A stretch of 64,000 bases of DNA. Origin: Bariatricus massiliensis. GTDB lineage: Bacteria; Bacillota; Clostridia; Lachnospirales; Lachnospiraceae. Below, in pieces: positions 48,411 to 57,084 of the stretch (within the stretch, counting starts at the first letter, position 1; each line of letters starts with the position of its first letter). Both the position numbers and the translations under genes were made by a program. Below the pieces are notes generated by a model. That model searched no databases. It saw only the letters and a program-made list of their open reading frames with translations, and was not told the DNA's origin. The stretch is from assembly GCF_900086725.1 (NCBI RefSeq), contig NZ_LT574838.1, forward strand, positions 498,986 through 562,985, written 5' to 3'.

Positions 48411-49026
48411 TAAATCACCTCTATTTGACTGATATTACTTTCTTCGCAAATAATTTCTTTTAATACGTCATCTAAAATAACCTCCATAATAACCTGTTGA
48501 TTATCAGTATTATCTTTTTGTAGATTTAGAAAACTAATTGCTAATGTCTGCAATATTTTTGTTGTAATATCAATACTGCAATTGAAATGGATACCATATT
48601 CTTGCAATTTAATTATTTCAAGACTATCATCTTTTGAATGAGCTTCCATTACTTCACGTGGTAACTTACGAAATAAATATTCTGCCGTTTCACTATCAGC
48701 TCGTTTCAGCATAGGATATTTTTGTAATCCATTAAACATACAAAGAAAGCACTTCTTACAAAGCATTCTAGGAGGTAAGGAACTATTTTCATTTAAAAAT
48801 TCATCCATTTCAGACCACATCTTTTTTTGAAGATTTCCAGCTATATCCATGTAAAGGGACTCTTTATTTGGGTAGAATGAATAGAAAGAACCCTTGGCAA
48901 TACCAGTAGCTTTTACGATTTCATCGATAGATACTTTTTTATGCCGAATAATGTAAGTAATCTTTCGCCCTCTCGCAACATTTTTTCCCTTATTATTTCT
49001 TTTTCAGTTTCGCTAAACTTTGGCAT
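48410..49026 (-). pseudogene. Frameshifted TetR-family regulator
   Basis: An ATG at 49026 (GGGGGA upstream) opens MPKFSETEKEIIREKMLREG and LLTLFGIKK. The expected continuation, VSIDEIVKATGIAKGSFYSF then YPNKESLY, is in the next frame and runs to the stop at 48410. One extra A in the A6 run near 48940 would restore a normal roughly 205-residue TetR protein with intact HTH. It may be a true mutation, slippage-based phase variation, or a sequencing error. The downstream CPBP gene is also broken, favouring genuine decay. Confidence 0.8.
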
Positions 49027-49164
49027 AAACGTCCCCCCATTTTATATGACTATTAATATTTATTCGGTCATATAGATTGTGTCTCTTGTTTTATATCCTG
49101 TCAACAAAATTGACTCATATATACTAAAATTACCAGCTCTATTTTTCTTGTTTGATATTTGTTG

Positions 49165-49944
49165 TTATTTTTTGGCAAAGACCTGTAATCTACGAAATGT
49201 TTCAAAACAAGTACCATCTGGTTGTTGAGTTTTGGCAAGCATTTCTTCAATTATTTCTTTACGAAAAATGTTCTTTAATCTATCTGGAACACATTGGATA
49301 AATGGTATAATACTCGGTTGCTCTATCCACTTTATCATTTCATCGGCATTAGAAAAGAATCTATCTCTATTTACTTCTGTAATTGCATAGTCTGAAAAGC
49401 CGATTTTGGAAATAATTTCTTCATACTGAGATTTTGATGGCATAAACCAGGGCCATTCAAAATCCTTGAAAAATTCTACATATTTATCTTCAAATATTTT
49501 TCTGCGGATCACAGCAAAAAAATTAGCGCAGTTTCCCTCTCCCCCAAAATCCCATAATATTACACCGCCTGTTTTCAATGCTTCATAAGAATTATGCAAA
49601 AGTTGCTGGTGATTTTTAATCCAGTGTAATGCTGCATTGGAAAAAATGACATCAAACTCATTTGTAAAATTCATTGCATTAATATCCATTTGAACGAACT
49701 CAAGATTATCCTTTTTAATCTTTTGTGCAGTTTTAATCATTCCGATAGAAGCGTCAATACCTTTCACTTTTCCTTCTGATACGATTGAAGATAATTGCTC
49801 TGTTAGAACTCCATCACCGCATCCTAAATCCAATATCCTCTCATGTCCTTGTAAAGATAATTGGGATATTAGATTTTCTCCCCATTCTTTTTGGTGGATA
49901 GAAGCAGTTTTGTATTTTTCGCCGTCAAATTCAAATGTATTCAT
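49165..49944 (-). CDS. Class I SAM-dependent methyltransferase
   Basis: This 259-residue protein has SAM motif I ILDLGCGDGVLTEQLS, the acidic loop KGIDASIGMIKTA, motif II VQMDINAMNF and FSNAALHWI, the pattern of trans-aconitate/malonyl-ACP-type and small-molecule methyltransferases. Substrate unknown. RBS TAGGAGG. It is transcribed alone toward the broken TetR gene and lies in the AT-rich accessory region. Confidence 0.9.
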   Translation of the reverse strand: MNTFEFDGEKYKTASIHQKEWGENLISQLSLQGHERILDLGCGDGVLTEQLSSIVSEGKVKGIDASIGMIKTAQKIKKDNLEFVQMDINAMNFTNEFDVIFSNAALHWIKNHQQLLHNSYEALKTGGVILWDFGGEGNCANFFAVIRRKIFEDKYVEFFKDFEWPWFMPSKSQYEEIISKIGFSDYAITEVNRDRFFSNADEMIKWIEQPSIIPFIQCVPDRLKNIFRKEIIEEMLAKTQQPDGTCFETFRRLQVFAKK

Positions 49945-49976
49945 AATAATACCTCCTAAAAAATTATGATAATCAG

Positions 49977-50005
49977 GTGCTAAGATTCCGCTAAGGAAAT
50001 GTCAA
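49977..50005 (+). promoter_or_regulatory. Direct-repeat box, candidate response-regulator site 2
   Basis: GTGCTAA-GATT-CCGCTAA-GGAA-ATGTCAA repeats the architecture seen at 40529-40557: three 7-bp half-sites at 11-bp period, with an identical central 11-mer ATTCCGCTAAG. It precedes a TATACT -10 (50019-50024) that lacks a good -35, as expected of an activator-dependent promoter, and the 50-residue membrane protein gene. Confidence 0.6.
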
Positions 50006-50070
50006 AACCCTTTTCTTTTATACTATCAAGAATTAAAATACTCCTATCGAACGATAAAGGAGTTGACGAG

Positions 50071-50223
50071 ATGGATTTAGGTAATATTGGAATGATGATT
50101 CTCATGGTAATCGGAGGCTTGACCGGCCTCGTCACAACAATCGCTATCAGCCTTGGGCTGCCGGCTGTTATTATCTGGAAACTATACCGCCGCATCGTAA
50201 AAGGCATCCCATTCACACAATAG
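50071..50223 (+). CDS. 50-residue membrane protein with strong RBS
   Basis: MDLGNIGMMILMVIGGLTG opens a 50-residue, mostly hydrophobic protein (membrane segment about 6-37) ending in the basic WKLYRRIVKGIPFTQ. AAGGAG precedes the ATG. A hairpin CTCCTATCG-AA-CGATAAAGGAG (about 50041-50062) covers this RBS and could limit translation. It lies immediately downstream of direct-repeat box 2 and convergent with the Wadjet operon. Base composition is like the core genome rather than the AT-rich island. Confidence 0.7.
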   Translation: MDLGNIGMMILMVIGGLTGLVTTIAISLGLPAVIIWKLYRRIVKGIPFTQ

Positions 50224-50237
50224 AAGCCATTCAGAAA

Positions 50238-50277
50238 AGAGACCCTGTTTTACATCAGCCTCGTACACAGGGTCTCT
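50238..50277. terminator. Bidirectional hairpin between the 50-residue protein gene and jetD
   Basis: AGAGACCCTGT (50238-50248) and ACAGGGTCTCT (50267-50277) form an 11-bp perfect stem overlapping the jetD stop codon. T-tracts are poor on both sides. Its position between convergent genes suggests a shared terminator. Confidence 0.6.
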
Positions 50278-51473
50278 TGCTCTATCTCCATGTCATTTTC
50301 CAAAATCAAACGCTTCAGCTCGTCCAAATCTCCCGCATCTATCTTCTCCAGTTTTTCGCGCTTGCTCTCCTTCAGTGGAATCCCGACGCCCGCCTCGAGC
50401 GCCAGTTCATAATTTTCTCTATCCATATACAAGGGCCTCACTTCCGGAAAGATACTTCTCTTCACATAATTAAATATGCGTATGCCGCCATAATCCATAT
50501 CGCCCCAATGGTAATATTCAGTCTGTGAGTCCAGCATCATTCTCAGTTTTCCCAAGAACCTTCTTTCTTTGGGTGAAAAAAATCCATGTGAGAAGATGAA
50601 AATCGTATCCCGAGCGAAAGCCGCCGCCTCATAATTCGCTTTATTTTCTATAGTAATTATTTTCTTTACATTTCCAGCATTCAGTGGAACTCCATGTTCT
50701 AAGGTCTGGGCATTGATCACCGTACCGTAAATCATATCCTTCGTATCAATACGGCATCCTTCCAGTTCATAGACAAGGGGTCCTTTCCACTCCAGCCTTT
50801 GTGAATAGGTCAATATACCATGCTCTGCAAGTACCTCATCATCCTCCATCTCAGGCAGGACAAACGGCGAATACTCCCTCAGGATTGTCAGAATCCGTCT
50901 CTCATATTTCAACTCGAACAGCTTGGAGTTCTTTAGAATCTCTGCGCTGAATGTCCTTTTCCAACTGTCTCTCTTCTGCCCCGGCAGCCGGTTCAGGCAA
51001 AGGAAAAGATTTTCATCTTGTGCCTGTGAGGGAATATTCCCTCTTTCAGTCATCCCCCACAGATAATCATAGTACGCTTTCTTCCAAGCACAGTCTGGCC
51101 CCTCCTGACCGCGCACGGCATCTTTTCTCCAATATGAGATGACTTCACGCACCTTCTGAAGCTGGATTTTAGGATTCTCTTCACCTGCAAATTCACAAAG
51201 CGAATCCATCTTTTCCATGGGAAAATGAATTTGTTTAACATCCTGACGGAATTCCCTCCAATCCACACGGAGAAATCCGAGCCGCTCCAATTCTCCTATC
51301 TGGGCAATCAGCTCCTGTTTACCAAACAAGTCAATGACATCCTGTGTTATTTCCTCGTGTTTCCACCCAGAAACCTTGCCTATCCGCCAATCTTTTGTAT
51401 TATATTTTTGAATCAGCCACTGCGCTGCCGTTAAATCCGCCGTCTTCGTCTGCTGTGTGCCTTTCTTTTTCAT
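50250..51473 (-). CDS. jetD: Wadjet protein JetD, Toprim-like nuclease subunit
   Basis: This 407-residue protein carries the Toprim-type metal motif in YHWGDMDYGGIRIFNYVKRS, near residue 335, and an N-terminal winged-helix region (WKHEEITQDVIDLFGKQELI). JetD is the topoisomerase VI-A-like nuclease that cleaves circular DNA once the JetABC motor has sensed it. It is the last gene of the operon and overlaps the end of jetC by about 74 bp. The ATG at 51473 follows a GTG codon; RBS is AGAAGAGAG. Confidence 0.93.
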   Translation of the reverse strand: MKKKGTQQTKTADLTAAQWLIQKYNTKDWRIGKVSGWKHEEITQDVIDLFGKQELIAQIGELERLGFLRVDWREFRQDVKQIHFPMEKMDSLCEFAGEENPKIQLQKVREVISYWRKDAVRGQEGPDCAWKKAYYDYLWGMTERGNIPSQAQDENLFLCLNRLPGQKRDSWKRTFSAEILKNSKLFELKYERRILTILREYSPFVLPEMEDDEVLAEHGILTYSQRLEWKGPLVYELEGCRIDTKDMIYGTVINAQTLEHGVPLNAGNVKKIITIENKANYEAAAFARDTIFIFSHGFFSPKERRFLGKLRMMLDSQTEYYHWGDMDYGGIRIFNYVKRSIFPEVRPLYMDRENYELALEAGVGIPLKESKREKLEKIDAGDLDELKRLILENDMEIEQETLCTRLM

Positions 51474-54400
51474 CACTCTCTTCTGCCTCTCCCTCCATCA
51501 TCTGGAGATATTGCCCTTTATCAATGTGCATCATGGTAATGTGGTTCTGATGTCTGCGGAAACCATATACACTGTCCACATTCTGAATCAAGGACTGGAG
51601 ACGTTCATCCGGCACACAGACAATTAACTGAAGATTTAATTTGCGGGCATATTTCAGGCACACCTCACTGCGCTCCTGATCCATCTTCGAGAATGCTTCG
51701 TCCAAAAGTACAAGCTTAATTCTGGAATCCCGGTTGCTGTGGGACATATACAGCATGGCAAACCCTGCCATGAGCGCCACATACTTTGGATTCTGCCCCT
51801 CGCCTCCGGAGTCTCTTCCCGCCATCTCATCCACCATGTTCTCACGGACATTGCCGTTTTCATCTTCCACACGCTCATACATGCTGAAGGCGAGATAATT
51901 GCGGTAATCTGCGTAGCGCTCCATCTCCTGCCTGCGTTTAGCCACATGGGTCTCGTCCATATCCCGCACCGGCATGAATTTTTCTGTAAGGAGATTGATC
52001 TGCCGCTCGTATTTCTTGAGGAACGTGTCTTCTCCAAGGCTCAACTGTCCTTCTATCTCCTCATCAAAGGTAACCTTGCTGTCCAGCTCCTCCGCCATAA
52101 GCATCTCATAGAACTGTGCATTCTCGTTCTTGGCAGGCTCTATCTTTATCTGGTAGATACTGTCGGCAAAGTTCGTATCCCGAAGCATCCGGTTAATCTC
52201 GGCGGCATGGCGCTTGGCCGCCTTGATATCCCCGTGGATCGTCGCTATCACGTTATCCCTAAGGCTCTTATAGATTAAATCGCACTGCCTCTCGAACTCC
52301 TTCTGATACTCGGGTCTATAGTTGTTCAGATAGTCGCTGAGCAGACTGTCATAAGCGTCATTGGTCTTCTCTGTTCCACTCAAATTGCAGGACGGGTATG
52401 CAAAAATATATGCATTTCTGGCTCTTGCCAGCTCATCATCCGCCCGCTGCTCTTCTTCTCCCAACCGCTCTATCCGTGCGCGTATCCGCCCCTTTAACGC
52501 AAGTCCGCTCATCTTAGTAAGCGCTTCTCTCACTTCGGCTTCCACCTCTACGTTCGGCTTATAGCCGAGCTGCTGTGCCTCCAGCTCTTCCTGCTTATTC
52601 TGAATGTCTGTGAGAAGGCGGGTCTCTGCTCTTTGAAAATCATTCCACAGTTTATTATTCTGCTCAATGGCGTGTTCCACCTCGTCCGACTGTCCTTTCA
52701 GAACTGTGACCCGCTCCTCGAGCTCCTTATACTTCCCTTCCCGCAGCTCCCTGATGACCTCGAAAAGCCTTGCCTGTTCCTCTAAAGCGGCCTCCAGCTC
52801 CTCCTGTGCCATAGAAAGTTCTGACAGATACTCTCCGTCTGTATTCAGTATCTCGAATTCCATAGATGCGGTCAGGCATTCAAGCTGATAGGTAATCTCC
52901 TGTAATTGGGCGGATAATTTTTCCACATCTGCCTCATATTCCTGAAGCTTTGCCTTGGAAACCTTCCTTCCGATACAGGCGTTCCACGTATAGTCACGTC
53001 TTTTCAAATGCCGGAAGCGGAAATTACTGTAGGAATAGCAGTCCGGAGTGACTCCATCTTTGACCTCCTCCAGTTCCTCCACCGAATGGCATTTCACAAT
53101 GTGCCCGAGAAACCGCCTCAGGCAGCTGTCCACATACGGAATATCCGTAGTCACTGCCTCATACAAAGTCCCTTCCAGCACCCGGGGTTCACTCTCCGCC
53201 AGCGCCTTCGTATTAATGACCTCTATCTCTTCAAACTCTTTCATAGAGCGGAATAAGACGGCAGCATCATGGGCAAATCTGGGTTCCGTAATCAGACACA
53301 GCTTTAACCGCCCCATGCGCCCTTCCACCGCGTCTTTCCACTCTTCCTCCCGGATATCGAACATATCTGCAAGAATATGTACCTCGACCCCATGTCCGTA
53401 AGAGGCGCTTAGACGCTCTTTCAACATGCGGCGGGCCTTGCGCACACGCTCATTCAAATCGCCATAAGACTTTCTGTCGTTTCTCAAGTCATCTACACGT
53501 TTCTTTTTCTCCTCATACTCTTTAAGGATTTCTCGCTTCTCTTCCTTCAGCTCCTCAATTTCTTCCCGAATCATTTCTCTGGCAGCGACAAGTCCCTCCC
53601 TGAGGCTTTCACACTGCCCGGCGCTGACACAGCCCTTTTGGAACTCCTCAATCTTATCCAGAGTAGGGTTGCTGACGTAGTCTGTCACCACATCTTCCTG
53701 CGCCCACCGGTTAAGGGCCGTAACCGTCTTTCTCCATTGTTTACTGTTTCTCGCCAGCAGCTCTGTCCGTTTGGAAAGCTCTGTGAGACGCTCCTTTTTG
53801 CTTCCGTAATCTGTGGATTTCAAGTCGGATTCTGCTTTGATCAGTGCATCCTTGACCTCTTCTCTCTTCCGTTTCAATTCCCGGTCTCTGGACAACAGCT
53901 CGCCGGATTTTGCCAGAGTATCCTCCAATTCCTGAGAATCGGCGGCAATTTTATTTCTAAGTGTATCAATATCAATATAGCGCAGGCAGGACTGTGCGCG
54001 GACCATATCGGCCTGCACCTTTACCAGTGACTTATGCGCGTCGCTGACCCGGGTCAGGAATCCGATACGTTTCTCCAAATCTTCCACTTGTTCCTTAATA
54101 TCCCGGTAATCGCCCAGCTGCTCACTGATTTTTTCAATCGCCCGCCCTTCACTTTTGGGGAACATATAGTCTCGGATGAACTGTCCGGTTCCATTGGTCA
54201 TCTTCAGCGCAATAGCGCTCTTCTCCATGGTCATGAACCGTGTCCCGTCAATATAACCGAGAATCACGTCATACAGCGTAGCCAGATAAGACTCCTTTGA
54301 AGTATAAATCCGGTTCACATCCCCCTTGCCCCGGTTATCCCCGGACTTCGCCCGCTCCTCTATCAGCTCCCGTATCTGGCGGTTGTCATAGGGAATCCCC

Positions 54401-54840
54401 TCACCGGTAAGATATCCTCCCTCCGGCATCTGTCCGGAATGACTGAAATAGATGAATTTACGGATTTCATTGTCTGTCCTGCGCACTTCAAAGGCAATGC
54501 CCGCACAAGTTACAATGTGGTTGGCCGTATCCTCTATCTCCAGCACAATCGTAGAACAAAAATCCTTTCCCTCACGGTTGGCAGTCCCGTCCTTCTGCTC
54601 GCCTCTCAGATAACTGAGTACACTCCTTCTATTTTTGGCATCGTCTGCCGCTTTATTTAAGAAGGAAGGAGAAAAGCTTCCGTAGAGAATTACTTGAATG
54701 GCATCCATCACCGTAGATTTTCCAGAACCGCTCTTCCCACTGAAAAGATTCACGTATTCATGAAATGTGAGTATTTTGTGTGTAATTCCTCCCCAGTTAT
54801 TCAAGCACATTCTGGTGATAATTTTCTTCGCTTCCTTCAC
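51400..54840 (-). CDS. jetC: Wadjet protein JetC, SMC/MukB-like ATPase
   Basis: This SMC-like protein of about 1146 residues has Walker A FSGKSGSGKSTVMDAIQ near the N-terminus, two long coiled-coil arms (about 230-500 and 640-850) flanking a hinge, the ABC signature region DSGGEGQNPKYVALM and Walker B LVLLDEAFSKMDQ. JetC is the loop-extruding ATPase of Wadjet. The GTG at 54840 is preferred because GAGGAGGATATAC lies directly upstream, whereas the ATG at 54810 has no RBS. It overlaps jetB by 44 bp and jetD by about 74 bp. Confidence 0.95.
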   Translation of the reverse strand: MKEAKKIITRMCLNNWGGITHKILTFHEYVNLFSGKSGSGKSTVMDAIQVILYGSFSPSFLNKAADDAKNRRSVLSYLRGEQKDGTANREGKDFCSTIVLEIEDTANHIVTCAGIAFEVRRTDNEIRKFIYFSHSGQMPEGGYLTGEGIPYDNRQIRELIEERAKSGDNRGKGDVNRIYTSKESYLATLYDVILGYIDGTRFMTMEKSAIALKMTNGTGQFIRDYMFPKSEGRAIEKISEQLGDYRDIKEQVEDLEKRIGFLTRVSDAHKSLVKVQADMVRAQSCLRYIDIDTLRNKIAADSQELEDTLAKSGELLSRDRELKRKREEVKDALIKAESDLKSTDYGSKKERLTELSKRTELLARNSKQWRKTVTALNRWAQEDVVTDYVSNPTLDKIEEFQKGCVSAGQCESLREGLVAAREMIREEIEELKEEKREILKEYEEKKKRVDDLRNDRKSYGDLNERVRKARRMLKERLSASYGHGVEVHILADMFDIREEEWKDAVEGRMGRLKLCLITEPRFAHDAAVLFRSMKEFEEIEVINTKALAESEPRVLEGTLYEAVTTDIPYVDSCLRRFLGHIVKCHSVEELEEVKDGVTPDCYSYSNFRFRHLKRRDYTWNACIGRKVSKAKLQEYEADVEKLSAQLQEITYQLECLTASMEFEILNTDGEYLSELSMAQEELEAALEEQARLFEVIRELREGKYKELEERVTVLKGQSDEVEHAIEQNNKLWNDFQRAETRLLTDIQNKQEELEAQQLGYKPNVEVEAEVREALTKMSGLALKGRIRARIERLGEEEQRADDELARARNAYIFAYPSCNLSGTEKTNDAYDSLLSDYLNNYRPEYQKEFERQCDLIYKSLRDNVIATIHGDIKAAKRHAAEINRMLRDTNFADSIYQIKIEPAKNENAQFYEMLMAEELDSKVTFDEEIEGQLSLGEDTFLKKYERQINLLTEKFMPVRDMDETHVAKRRQEMERYADYRNYLAFSMYERVEDENGNVRENMVDEMAGRDSGGEGQNPKYVALMAGFAMLYMSHSNRDSRIKLVLLDEAFSKMDQERSEVCLKYARKLNLQLIVCVPDERLQSLIQNVDSVYGFRRHQNHITMMHIDKGQYLQMMEGEAEESDEKERHTADEDGGFNGSAVADSKI

Positions 54841-55459
54841 GTATATCCTCCTCTGACTGTACAAGCCTCTCGGCCTCCTCCTGATATTGACTGACCAGCT
54901 CATTGATATCCGCTGTTTTGCAGTAAATATTGACAGTACTGTAAATGTAAAGCGGCGTAGAATCCTCCACGTTTACAATGGCGCACGGTATCTCCAGCAT
55001 CTGATGAACCTTCATCAGAGTCAGCGCTTCCTGCCATTCTTGATTGGTCAGCTTTCGGTTGATTAGATTCGTATTCTTTCCATATTCACGAATTTCCTCA
55101 AGGGTGGTGACTGTGGCGCGGAGGCCCTCCCCCATAATCTTATCTCGATATATCAGCTTCAAAATAAGCACCAGCAGAGTCGTAGTCATACTGAGCTTCT
55201 CAGTCATAACACCTTCACCGCTGATGCGGAAGATATACTCCTGTGGATCATGTAAAAGTTCACATCCTGTAACAGAAAGGTAGTCACGTATGAACTCCTT
55301 ATGTATGTCACATATCCGGTATCTAGGATTATCCTTCTGTATCAAAGTGACCGGGTCATATTTTACTTTCAAAATGCACGTCTGCCGGAACAGTTCCCGT
55401 ATCGTCCGCTTCAGCTCCTCCGCCTCTGTGACGGACAGCCTGTCCAGATATTCAATCAT
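54797..55459 (-). CDS. jetB: Wadjet protein JetB (DUF4194, KITE/MukE-like)
   Basis: This 220-residue DUF4194-type protein has winged-helix character (RLSVTEAEELKRTIRELFRQ; a central TTTLLVLILKLIYRDKIM) and forms the JetA-JetB core that holds the JetC heads. RBS GGAGGAG. Its start overlaps jetA by 8 bp and its end overlaps jetC by 44 bp. Cytoplasmic, part of the DNA-loop-extruding complex. Confidence 0.93.
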   Translation of the reverse strand: MIEYLDRLSVTEAEELKRTIRELFRQTCILKVKYDPVTLIQKDNPRYRICDIHKEFIRDYLSVTGCELLHDPQEYIFRISGEGVMTEKLSMTTTLLVLILKLIYRDKIMGEGLRATVTTLEEIREYGKNTNLINRKLTNQEWQEALTLMKVHQMLEIPCAIVNVEDSTPLYIYSTVNIYCKTADINELVSQYQEEAERLVQSEEDIREGSEENYHQNVLE

Positions 55460-56861
55460 ATCGCTCCTCCACTATCTTCAAATTGGTAAATGCAAATCCT
55501 GCGCCGGTCCGTATCTCCTCCCCCAGTTCTACCGTACATTGGCCGTCCCGGTCTTTCGTCATATACTGCCATACAAACAGAAGCTTCTCCAAATCTTCCA
55601 TACTCTGTACGGACTGTTCATCAGCCTCAAACACACCGTTCTTTTTGTTGCGCTCTATGAACGCCTCTATCTGCCTCTTTGTATACAGCGGACGCGGTAC
55701 AAAATCTTCCATCTGCTCTGCAGCATTTTCCTGAACATCTTCTGCCGGCTCAGGACGGAATTCATTCTCCTGCCTCTCTCTTCTGGCGTATAGGCTGCTC
55801 TCCGTAATCCCCCTATAAGGCGCCGAGAACGTCATCCTCCCGCCCAGCTTCTCAAGAATATCTCTTCTGTCTTCGCTCTTTGCCAAAAGATTGACTAAGA
55901 CAATCGTATTGTCCTGATCTCCGGAGCCTTCCTGCAGAATATACCGGATTCTGGCCGCAGCCCGCCCGGCAAATATTGTCTTCTGCTCAATCAGCTTATT
56001 ATATTTTTTCTCTATAAGATCAAACTCCCGCTCAATCAAATAGACGAGACGGCTGGCTTCCTCATGGCCCTGCAGGCGCTTCTGCATCCTTAGATAAGGC
56101 ACACTGTCCTTCTCCAGCGTCAAACTTATTTTCTCATCTTCCATTTTCCGCAGCTCATTAGCTTCCAGTATCTTACTGATCAGCTCCTTTACGGCTTCCT
56201 TGTAGCGATAGAAACTGTCCGTCGTAGTAAGTATGGCATACTTTCTGCTGTCCTTATTATTCATCTCATCGATCAAGACCTTCTGAATACCGAGAAATTC
56301 TTTCTGCTTCGACAACTCATCAAAATACGCCCGCATCCCGTCCTGCATATTTGTAAGAAGCTGGCCCAAGCTTCTGGATTTCTGAAGCGCATTATTCAGA
56401 ATATCATTATTTTTCTCCCGGTCCGATTCATAAGTATAGAGCGCACTATATACAGAAAGAATACTCTCCCGCTCCTGACTGTCATCCTCGCGCATCAGTT
56501 TTCGGAAAAGCTCCACATATAATTGACTATACTCCGGAAAAGAAATGACGTTTGCATTCAGCTTCTCATCATAATCACTTCGCAGCCAGCCCCAGCTAAT
56601 CAGCCTGTTCAACACAGAAGCCCCATTGACCCCCACCGTCATCTCCTCCGCGTCCTCCTCCACCTCTACGACCCAATCGGCCTTGATGCGCGTAAGTTCC
56701 TCGTTGATGAGGGCCCTGCACTCATGTTCCGTAAGTCCAAGGGAGGTATAATATTCACTGTTTTCTTCATATACCGTGACTAGTACCTGCATAAAACAAT
56801 CCATATTCTGAGTGCGGAATAATTTATAAAACCCCTGTGGAATTCTATTCTTTAATATCAT
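55452..56861 (-). CDS. jetA: Wadjet protein JetA (kleisin/MukF-like)
   Basis: This 469-residue mostly helical protein opens ILKNRIPQGFYKLFRTQNMD and has an N-terminal winged-helix region (VLNRLISWGWLRSDYDEK), a long central helix bundle and an acidic C-terminal linker before FIERNKKNGVFEADEQSVQS, consistent with a kleisin. The ATG at 56861 is favoured because AAGGAG is 8 bp upstream; a GTG three codons before overlaps the RBS. First gene of the operon, with a promoter at 56883-56912. Confidence 0.93.
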   Translation of the reverse strand: MILKNRIPQGFYKLFRTQNMDCFMQVLVTVYEENSEYYTSLGLTEHECRALINEELTRIKADWVVEVEEDAEEMTVGVNGASVLNRLISWGWLRSDYDEKLNANVISFPEYSQLYVELFRKLMREDDSQERESILSVYSALYTYESDREKNNDILNNALQKSRSLGQLLTNMQDGMRAYFDELSKQKEFLGIQKVLIDEMNNKDSRKYAILTTTDSFYRYKEAVKELISKILEANELRKMEDEKISLTLEKDSVPYLRMQKRLQGHEEASRLVYLIEREFDLIEKKYNKLIEQKTIFAGRAAARIRYILQEGSGDQDNTIVLVNLLAKSEDRRDILEKLGGRMTFSAPYRGITESSLYARRERQENEFRPEPAEDVQENAAEQMEDFVPRPLYTKRQIEAFIERNKKNGVFEADEQSVQSMEDLEKLLFVWQYMTKDRDGQCTVELGEEIRTGAGFAFTNLKIVEERYD

Positions 56862-56882
56862 CTTTTTCACTCCTTAAAGCAG

Positions 56883-56912
56883 ATTATACCAGACACGCCG
56901 TATTCATAGCAA
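56883..56912 (-). promoter_or_regulatory. Promoter of the jetABCD operon
   Basis: Minus-strand TTGCTA (56907-56912), an 18-bp spacer and a perfect TATAAT (56883-56888) sit about 20 bp upstream of the jetA start codon, leaving a very short leader. Confidence 0.7.
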
Positions 56913-56971
56913 CCGTTTCCGCCGACATGCCCGGAGGACGATTGATTCGCCATTTTTTAGTTAATAAAAAT

Positions 56972-56999
56972 TTGTTATTAGTAAATAATAATATATAAT
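56972..56999 (+). promoter_or_regulatory. Candidate promoter of the flavoprotein gene
   Basis: TTGTTA (56972-56977), a 16-bp spacer and TATAAT (56994-56999) in a very AT-rich stretch, divergent from the Wadjet promoter. The leader would be about 80 nt. No riboswitch-like structure was recognised in it. Confidence 0.45.
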
Positions 57000-57084
57000 T
57001 TTACTTTATGCTTTATTCATGTTATGTTTTTCAATAGCTGTAAACATATAAATGTTCATTTAAGGAAAGGATGTATAAAATTCT

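Noticed and set aside
40740..49970. Integrated phage, ICE or CRISPR array in the AT-rich region
   Set aside because: No integrase, relaxase, capsid genes or regularly spaced repeats were found on reading both strands.
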